NCBI GenBank assembly: GCA_019117325.1
Contig: DWZY01000242.1
Location: forward strand, 1 to 5,410
From: Candidatus Brevibacterium intestinigallinarum
GTDB taxonomy: Bacteria > Actinomycetota > Actinomycetes > Actinomycetales > Brevibacteriaceae
Length of the DNA stretch: 5,410 nucleotides
Direction: 5' to 3'
In this document: positions 1 to 4,587 of the stretch, in pieces
Layout of the letters: every line of letters begins with the position of its first letter
Numbering within the stretch: position 1 is the stretch's first letter
Position numbers and translations under genes: made by a program
The notes under the pieces: model-generated
What the model was told of the DNA's origin: nothing
Seen by the model: the letters and a program-made list of their open reading frames with translations, nothing else
The model's database searches: none

Positions 1-1
1 G

Positions 2-817
2 CCGTTCGCCGTGGGATTCCCTGAGATCGCCGAGTGGGTCACGGGCGAGGACGCAACGACTGCCGACGCCCCTGCTCCGTGGGAGACCCCCGAGGCGGAG
101 ACCGCCCGCGCCGGGCTTGCGCGCAGGCGTGCGGACCGCACCCTGCCGCAGCGAGACGACAAGCTCGTGACCGAGTGGAACGCGCTCGCCGTCATCGCCC
201 TAGCTGAGGCCGGCCCCGCGCTGGAGGACGCGCAACTGACGGAGGCCGCACGCCGCGCCTTCGCCGCAGTCCTCGCCTCGAACCGTGTGGTGGAAGGCAG
301 TGCGCCGCGACTGGTTCGCAGCAGCACCGGGGGAGTGGCCGGCCCCGGCGCGGCGACGCTCGCGGACGTCGCGCAGCTGGCCATCGCCGCGCACGAGGTG
401 AGGGACCAGGATGCATTCGCGTCGCTGCTGGACGAGGCGCTGAGCTTCGTCGTCTTCCCGCAGGGGAAGGGGTCGCCGGATTCGAACCGGCAGGGGGCCT
501 CGGGATCGGACGCGTCCGACGACCACGCGCAGCGGTGGGCAGGTGCGAGCCTGCTCGATGCGCACAGCGACGGGATCGTGCCGGTGCGCGGCTCGGACCC
601 GCTGGACGACACGACCCCGTCCGGCCGCTCCGCACTCATCGAGGCGCTGCGCCTGGCCATCGGCGCATCCTCGGGCGGTGGGCCCCAGAGCCCCGCCGAC
701 CTCCAGCGGCTGCGGGCGATCCTCCTGGCCTCGGTGCTGCCGGCGCTGCAGCAGGCGACGCGGTCGCTGGGGTGGGTGCTCGCAGAGGCGGAGATCGACG
801 CGGCGGGGCCGGAGTGA
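2..817 (+). CDS. DUF255 / YyaL-type thioredoxin-domain protein, C-terminal part (5' partial)
   Basis: The reading frame is open to the left edge, so the true start and the N-terminal thioredoxin-like domain lie outside the window; 271 residues are visible, against roughly 600-700 for complete family members. The best signature is LPQRDDKLVTEWNALAVIALAEAG, starting near visible residue 48, which matches the family's arginine-rich stretch followed by DDK and a WN pair (here D52, D53, K54, W59, N60). A second family mark is DDTTPSGRSALIEAL, corresponding to the usual D-x-A-T-P-S-G-N-S stretch; the usual Asn is Arg here. This C-terminal half normally folds as an alpha-alpha barrel related to six-hairpin glycosidases. 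The cellular role of the family is not established. Between the two motifs is a Gly/Ser/Asp-rich linker (about 459-533) that looks unlike the family. The gene ends 45 bases before a thioredoxin gene on the same strand. Family assignment is fairly firm; function is not. Confidence 0.82.
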   Translation, partial: PFAVGFPEIAEWVTGEDATTADAPAPWETPEAETARAGLARRRADRTLPQRDDKLVTEWNALAVIALAEAGPALEDAQLTEAARRAFAAVLASNRVVEGSAPRLVRSSTGGVAGPGAATLADVAQLAIAAHEVRDQDAFASLLDEALSFVVFPQGKGSPDSNRQGASGSDASDDHAQRWAGASLLDAHSDGIVPVRGSDPLDDTTPSGRSALIEALRLAIGASSGGGPQSPADLQRLRAILLASVLPALQQATRSLGWVLAEAEIDAAGPE

Positions 818-850
818 GATTGCTCCTGTCGCGGACTCCGGCCCGTCGGA

Positions 851-856
851 TAGCGT
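851..856 (+). promoter_or_regulatory. Probable -10 hexamer for a leaderless thioredoxin mRNA
   Basis: TAGCGT fits the actinobacterial TANNNT -10 pattern and is followed by only six bases (GAGGCC) before the ATG at 863. That spacing would place the transcript start at or next to the start codon. No good -35 box is visible at the usual distance, and the GAGG in the spacer is too close to the ATG to be a normal ribosome-binding site. This suggests the thioredoxin gene can be transcribed independently of the upstream gene. It is a pattern match only. Confidence 0.4.
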
Positions 857-862
857 GAGGCC

Positions 863-1297
863 ATGAGCACGCACACGATCACGTCAGAGAACCTGCAGTC
901 CACCATCGCGGACAACGACATCGTCATCCTGGACTTCTGGGCCGACTGGTGCGGGCCGTGCAAGAGCTTCGCACCCGTCTTCGAGCAGGCCTCGGAGCAG
1001 CACGAGGACATCACCTTCGGCAAGATCGACACGGAGGCGGAGCAGCAGATGGCCGGCGCGTTCGGCATCTCCTCGATCCCCACACTCATGGTCTTCCGCG
1101 AGGGCGTGGGCGTCTTCCGCCAGGCCGGCGCGCTCCCCGCCCCGCAGCTGGAGGAGCTCATCAGCGGCGTGCGGAACCTCGACATGGAGCAGGTGCACGC
1201 GCAGGTCGCCGAGCAGCAGAAGAAGATGGCCGAGGAGCAGGCCAAGAAGGAGCAGGGCGCCGGCGGAGCACCGGGCACCTCGCCCACGGACTTCTGA
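863..1297 (+). CDS. trxA: Thioredoxin with charged C-terminal tail
   Basis: A cytoplasmic dithiol-disulfide oxidoreductase of 144 residues. The thioredoxin fold covers about residues 1-105. The redox site W29-C30-G31-P32-C33-K34 follows the beta strand IVILDFWAD, and the cis-proline is P73 in GISSIPTLMVF; the segment EGVGVFRQAGALP follows as expected. In cells such a protein would reduce disulfides in target proteins and be recycled by thioredoxin reductase; neither a reductase nor a target is encoded in the window. It is longer than classical thioredoxins (about 105-110 residues) because of a tail rich in Glu, Gln, Lys and Ala (about 107-131), probably helical, ending in a Gly/Pro/Thr-rich stretch. 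No signal peptide or membrane segment is present. The ATG at 863 is chosen because homology starts directly after it and a -10-like hexamer precedes it. The trxA symbol is by family; the organism may have several paralogues. Confidence 0.93.
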   Translation: MSTHTITSENLQSTIADNDIVILDFWADWCGPCKSFAPVFEQASEQHEDITFGKIDTEAEQQMAGAFGISSIPTLMVFREGVGVFRQAGALPAPQLEELISGVRNLDMEQVHAQVAEQQKKMAEEQAKKEQGAGGAPGTSPTDF

Positions 1298-1318
1298 GCG
1301 CGGGGCTCGATCCCGCGC
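1298..1318 (+). terminator. GC-rich hairpin directly after the thioredoxin stop
   Basis: GCGCGGG at 1298-1304 pairs perfectly with CCCGCGC at 1312-1318, and a G-T(U) wobble at 1305/1311 can extend the stem to eight pairs around a five-base loop. It begins at the base after the TGA. There is no T-run downstream, but actinobacterial terminators often lack one. It may help end the thioredoxin transcript or protect its 3' end. Confidence 0.4.
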
Positions 1319-1476
1319 CGCAGAGTATCGCCCCCGAGCCTCAGAGTGCGGTGCGTTGCGGAGGCCCCGGGAACCCCGATCCCGCGACGGACGGGCTGCC
1401 GGTTCGAGGGACACGTGCAGGAACCCGTCCTTCGAGCCATCTACCCGTCTGTCGGCGATTCACCCGCGGCAACACG

Positions 1477-1529
1477 AGTTGACCTTGCGTTTCAGACACC
1501 TCAGGTGTGTCTGAAACGCAAGGTCAACT
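1477..1529. terminator. Perfect 23-bp inverted repeat, probable bidirectional terminator
   Basis: The arms 1477-1499 and 1507-1529 are exact reverse complements, separated by the seven-base loop CTCAGGT. A second register pairs CACCT (1497-1501) with AGGTG (1503-1507) at the tip, leaving a two-base bulge. The arms are about 48% GC, clearly lower than the surrounding DNA. The element sits between convergent genes, 14 bases past the end of the M18 aminopeptidase gene on the minus strand and about 180 bases past the thioredoxin stop, the natural place for a terminator acting on both strands. Neither side has a T-run. A dispersed palindromic repeat unit is the main alternative. Confidence 0.72.
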
Positions 1530-1543
1530 GCGTATGAAGCCCC

Positions 1544-3049
1544 TCAGCTCCCCAGGAACTGGGCCAGCGCCGCGCGGAGGTCGGCGAGGTCCGACAGGGC
1601 GCACATCTCCCGCGCCGAGTGCATCGACCACAGCGCCGGCCCCACATCCACGGTCGTCATGCCCAGCCGAGTCGCGGTGAGTGGGCCGATCGTCGAGCCG
1701 CACGGGATCGTGTTGTTCGAGACGAACTCCTGGCTCGCCACTCCCGAGTCCCGGCACGCCCGCGCCCACACCGCGGCACCCACCGCGTCCGTCGCGTAGC
1801 GCTGCTGCGCGTTGATCTTCAGCAGAGGGCCGCCGCCCAGCACCGGCCGGTTCACCGGGTCGTGGTGGCCCTGGTAGTTGGGGTGCACCGCGTGCCCCGC
1901 GTCGGACGACACGCACACGGACCCGGACAGGGCCCGCAGGTGCGCGGTCCGGTCGCCGCCCAGCCCGGCGGTGATCCGCTCGAGCACGTCGGCCAGGAAG
2001 GGCCCCGAGGCCCCGGACCGCGTCTCCGAACCCACCTCCTCGTGGTCGAACGCCGCGAGCACTGCGATCCCCGTGAGGCTCGCCGTGTCGACCTGCGCCA
2101 GCGCGCTCGTCCCCGCCCAGACAGACGCGAGGTTGTCCAGCCGCGGTGACGCCAGGAACTCGCTGTGCGCGCCGAACACCGCCGGCTCCTGCACGGGGAA
2201 CGTGAGGACGTCGTAGCCCGCGATGTCTGCGACATCCACCCCCGCCGAGGCCGCCAGCAGTCCCAGCACCAGCGACCCCGCCGCGTTGTCGGCGTCGCCG
2301 GTCCCGGCAGCCGCGCTCGCCGCACCGCCTGTCCCGTCCGCTCCGCTCGCCGCGCTGGCGCCAGCTCCGCCCGCCGCACCGGTCCCCACCAGGTCCGCGA
2401 GCCCGATGACCGGCTGCGTGTGGCGCTGCCGGTCCAGGGTCAGCCCCTCGTTCGCCTTCCGATCCAGGTGGATCGCCAGCTGCGGGATGCGGGCGATGGG
2501 CCCGGTCTGTGCCAGCACCGCGGTGCCGTCCGTCAGCACGAGGCGACCGGCGAAGCACAGCTCACGGTCCAGCCACGAGTTGAGCAGCGGGCCGCCATAG
2601 ATCTCCACGCCCGCCTGGACGGCACCCGCGGCCACGAAGTCCGGCTGCGGCTTGAGCTTGAAGCCCGGCGAATCCGTGTGCGCACCGACGACGTGGAACG
2701 GCAGCGCGGCATCACTCGAGGCCGCCCCGGTTCCCTGCGCCCCGGCGTCCTGCGCCGCGGAACCCTCCGCCGCACCCGCCGCGCCCCCCGCGCTGTCCGG
2801 GATCGCGAACGCGAGGACTGCGCCGTCGCGCACGATGACATAGCGGCCGCCGGGCGACAGCGCCCAGCTCTCGTCCTCGTCGAGCTCCGCGAAGCCCGCG
2901 TCGATCAGCCGCTCCCGCACCGCGTACGCCGCGTGGTACGAGGACGGCGACTCCATCACGAGCGCGGACAGGTCCGCCGCCAGCGCCGCATGCACCGCCG
3001 AGGTCGTCCCACCATCAGTCACATCACCCTGAGGGCCTGAGTTCGTCAT
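1544..3049 (-). CDS. apeB: M18 family metallo-aminopeptidase (aspartyl aminopeptidase type)
   Basis: A cytoplasmic dinuclear-zinc exopeptidase that would remove N-terminal residues, classically Asp or Glu, from peptides; the true preference cannot be read here. From the ATG at 3049 it has 501 residues. The M18 motifs appear in order: SPSSYHA near 34-40; H124 in VGAHTDSPGFKLKP; D305 in SPRLDNLASVW; the catalytic pair E337-E338 in FDHEEVGSET; D383 in SSDAGHAVHPNY; NYQGHHDP and GGPLLKIN; and H477 in WSMHSAREM. All expected metal ligands are present, so it should be active. It is longer than typical bacterial members (about 420-435 residues), mostly because of Gly/Ala-rich inserts at about 86-115 and 222-258. 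The ATG is preferred because TAGTGT, a -10-like hexamer, lies seven bases upstream, suggesting a leaderless mRNA. In-frame GTG codons at 3061 (GGAG eight bases upstream) and 3082 are alternatives. It is divergent from an MFS gene. The apeB symbol is by family. Confidence 0.93.
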   Translation of the reverse strand: MTNSGPQGDVTDGGTTSAVHAALAADLSALVMESPSSYHAAYAVRERLIDAGFAELDEDESWALSPGGRYVIVRDGAVLAFAIPDSAGGAAGAAEGSAAQDAGAQGTGAASSDAALPFHVVGAHTDSPGFKLKPQPDFVAAGAVQAGVEIYGGPLLNSWLDRELCFAGRLVLTDGTAVLAQTGPIARIPQLAIHLDRKANEGLTLDRQRHTQPVIGLADLVGTGAAGGAGASAASGADGTGGAASAAAGTGDADNAAGSLVLGLLAASAGVDVADIAGYDVLTFPVQEPAVFGAHSEFLASPRLDNLASVWAGTSALAQVDTASLTGIAVLAAFDHEEVGSETRSGASGPFLADVLERITAGLGGDRTAHLRALSGSVCVSSDAGHAVHPNYQGHHDPVNRPVLGGGPLLKINAQQRYATDAVGAAVWARACRDSGVASQEFVSNNTIPCGSTIGPLTATRLGMTTVDVGPALWSMHSAREMCALSDLADLRAALAQFLGS

Positions 3050-3056
3050 GCTCCCC

Positions 3057-3062
3057 ACACTA
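3057..3062 (-). promoter_or_regulatory. Probable -10 hexamer for the M18 aminopeptidase gene
   Basis: On the minus strand TAGTGT fits TANNNT and is followed by seven bases (GGGGAGC) and then the ATG at 3049. This supports leaderless transcription from that ATG. The GGAG in the spacer lies one base from the ATG, too close to be a standard ribosome-binding site. No convincing -35 box is present. Confidence 0.42.
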
Positions 3063-3111
3063 GGCGCTCCGCCTCCCACCACACAGGACCCCGCCTCCCA
3101 CCCGCTGCGGC

Positions 3112-3117
3112 TATCGT
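3112..3117 (+). promoter_or_regulatory. Probable -10 hexamer for the MFS gene
   Basis: TATCGT fits TANNNT and lies eight bases before an in-frame GTG at 3126. With the opposing hexamer at 3057-3062 it would make a compact divergent promoter region whose two -10 boxes are about 50 bases apart, close enough for mutual interference. No clear -35 is visible. It supports the GTG at 3126 as the start of the MFS protein. Confidence 0.38.
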
Positions 3118-3125
3118 TGACTCAC

Positions 3126-4496
3126 GTGTTCGCCTCTCTCATCCGCCTCCTGGGGTGGGGGTACATCCCCATCGCCGTCATCGCGAAGCTGCCCTTCGCG
3201 ATGTCCGTCGTCGCTGTCATGACGGCGGTGTCCGCGCTGCGGGGCTCGTACTCGGAGGCGGGCGCCACGGCCGCGCTCGTGGGCGTGGGCACCGCGGTGT
3301 CCGGCCCACTGCTGGGCGCCGCAGCCGACCGCTGGGGCCAGCGCACCGTCCTCCTCATCCTGGGCGTCGCGAACACGGCCGCCCTCCTGGGCCTGGCCTG
3401 GGCGCTGCTGGCGGACGCGACCACCTCCGTCATCCTCACGACCGGCCTGCTCATCGGCCTCACCGCCCCGCAGGCGTCCTCGATGGTCCGGTCCCGCTGG
3501 CTGCTCGCCATCGACGCCGAGGTCCCGACCACCTCCCGCAGCCGCTCCACCTCCGCCGTCCTGTCCTACGAATCCATGACGGACGAACTCATGTTCGTCT
3601 TCGGCCCCGTCATCGTGGGCGTTGCCGCGGTCGCGTGGGGCACCGTCTCGCCCGTCGTGGGCGCCGCGATCCTCACGGCCGTGGGCATCACCGCCTTCGC
3701 GCTGCACGGCTCCGCCCAGTACGCGCAGGGCCGCACCGACCCGCGCCCGCGGACCCGTCGCGGGACACCCACCGCCGAGGCCGCACCCGCCTCCGCCGGC
3801 ACGGACACCTCCGCGACCCCGGACCTCACCACCTCCGGGGCGGCCGAAGCCGCCACTGCCGAGGCCCCCGCAGCGGAGGCCGCCGAAGCCCCCACCGGCC
3901 CCGCTCCCGCCTCGCTCCTCTTCCGCCCCGTCGTGCTCCTGCCGGTGGGCGGCATGGTCGCGATCGGCCTGTTCTTCGGCTCGACGCTCACGAGCCTCAC
4001 CGCCTACATGGAGACGCTCGGCCAGGCGGACGCGACCGGCATCCTCTACGGCGTCATGGGCGTGGGATCCGCCGTGTGCGCGCTGTCCGTCGTCGCCCTG
4101 CCGGAGGCCTTCAGCCTGCGCGCCCGCTGGCTCGTCTTCTCGCTCCTCATGCTGGCCGGCTGCCTCCTCTACCCGCAGGGCCAGACCCTCACGTTCTTCG
4201 TCATCGCTCTGCTCATCATGGGCTCCGGCGTGGGCCCCAGCCTCGTGACCCTCTTCGCGATCGCCTCCCAGCACGCGCCCGCCGGCCGGCTCACGACCGT
4301 CATGGCGATGATGAGCACGGGCGTGGTCGTGGGGCAGTCGGCGGCCTCCGCGCTCAGCGGCGCCGTCCTGGACGGAGCGGGACTGGCGGTGGGGCTGTGG
4401 GGCCCGGCGGCCTCGGCGGCACTGCTGGTGGCACTGGGTCTGGCGTACATGTGGAGCGCACCGCGCACCCGGCGTTCTCGCACCGAGGTGTCCTAG
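3126..4496 (+). CDS. MFS transporter, substrate unknown
   Basis: A cytoplasmic-membrane permease of the major facilitator superfamily, 456 residues from the GTG at 3126. The N-terminal half begins with hydrophobic segments at about 11-38 and 44-66, then the MFS motif-A-like loop GAAADRWGQR (64-73, with D68 and R69), followed by helices at about 74-96 and 98-121. RSRW (122-125) and an E149/D153-E154/G160-P161 pattern in YESMTDELMFVFGP match a group of uncharacterised actinobacterial MFS proteins. A hydrophilic Ala/Pro/Thr/Glu-rich stretch at about 202-262 separates the two six-helix halves and should be cytoplasmic. The second half (about 263-446) is again hydrophobic, with a charged end. The frame is open from an ATG at 3048, adding 26 Pro-rich residues without membrane character; I prefer 3126 because of the -10-like hexamer and a more normal N-terminus. 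Substrate and direction cannot be inferred; an efflux role would be a guess. Confidence 0.88.
   Translation: MFASLIRLLGWGYIPIAVIAKLPFAMSVVAVMTAVSALRGSYSEAGATAALVGVGTAVSGPLLGAAADRWGQRTVLLILGVANTAALLGLAWALLADATTSVILTTGLLIGLTAPQASSMVRSRWLLAIDAEVPTTSRSRSTSAVLSYESMTDELMFVFGPVIVGVAAVAWGTVSPVVGAAILTAVGITAFALHGSAQYAQGRTDPRPRTRRGTPTAEAAPASAGTDTSATPDLTTSGAAEAATAEAPAAEAAEAPTGPAPASLLFRPVVLLPVGGMVAIGLFFGSTLTSLTAYMETLGQADATGILYGVMGVGSAVCALSVVALPEAFSLRARWLVFSLLMLAGCLLYPQGQTLTFFVIALLIMGSGVGPSLVTLFAIASQHAPAGRLTTVMAMMSTGVVVGQSAASALSGAVLDGAGLAVGLWGPAASAALLVALGLAYMWSAPRTRRSRTEVS
3729..3911 (+). repeat. Low-complexity Ala/Pro/Thr/Glu coding stretch in the MFS central loop
   Basis: About 61 codons between the sixth and seventh predicted helices encode a disordered stretch. 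It begins with a basic part (RPRTRRGTP), continues with Thr/Ser/Ala, and ends in near-repeats of the type AEAP, AEAAEAP built from GCC GAG/GAA GCC codons. The central loop of MFS proteins varies in length, so this is compatible with function. The codon-level repetition suggests expansion by slippage. Confidence 0.6.
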
Positions 4497-4499
4497 GAT
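4494..4499 (+). promoter_or_regulatory. Possible -10 hexamer upstream of the DUF1684 gene
   Basis: TAGGAT overlaps the TAG stop of the MFS gene and fits TANNNT. If used, it would give an mRNA leader of roughly 80 bases before the GTG at 4588. No good -35 is visible, and the hexamer could be chance. The alternative is read-through transcription from the MFS gene. Confidence 0.28.
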
Positions 4500-4508
4500 G
4501 GCGACCGG

Positions 4509-4523
4509 GCCGGTGACACCGGC
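4509..4523 (+). terminator. Small hairpin between the MFS and DUF1684 genes
   Basis: GCCGGT and ACCGGC form a perfect six-pair stem with a GAC loop, 12 bases after the MFS stop. It could be a weak terminator for the MFS transcript or a structure in the leader of the next gene. It is short, and such stems arise often by chance in GC-rich DNA. Confidence 0.25.
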
Positions 4524-4578
4524 AGTACGAGCGGCGCGGGCCTAACTCCTGCACCGCACACCCACAACCTGACGATCC

Positions 4579-4582
4579 GAGG
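4579..4582 (+). promoter_or_regulatory. Ribosome-binding site deciding the DUF1684 start
   Basis: GAGG lies five bases before the GTG at 4588 and matches the anti-Shine-Dalgarno core. An in-frame stop at 4570-4572 leaves little room for any earlier start, so this site and the GTG together fix the N-terminus. Confidence 0.5.
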
Positions 4583-4587
4583 CTTCT

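Noticed and set aside
467..560. Complete tRNA gene on the minus strand ending at the T-arm-like sequence
   Set aside because: No acceptor 5' strand complementary to GACCCCT and no D-arm or anticodon arm could be found at the right distance, with or without a long variable arm.
192..874. Long minus-strand and alternative-frame ORFs opposite the DUF255 gene
   Set aside because: Arg/Pro-rich translations without family resemblance; they are the usual by-product of GC-rich coding DNA read in the wrong frame.
1298..1543. Small protein gene in the gap between the thioredoxin and M18 genes
   Set aside because: The open frames are short, lack a ribosome-binding site and family-like sequence, and cross the inverted repeat.
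1524..2558. 344-codon minus-strand ORF overlapping the M18 gene
   Set aside because: It is the M18 gene read in a shifted frame, Arg/Gly-rich, with no conserved motif, while the other frame holds all M18 metal ligands.
3155..4516. 453-codon plus-strand ORF overlapping the MFS gene
   Set aside because: The translation is His/Arg/Pro-rich with no membrane segments; the frame with helices and the motif-A-like loop is the real one.
4497..4587. Riboswitch in the leader of the DUF1684 gene
   Set aside because: Only one small hairpin is visible and no known riboswitch core was recognised.
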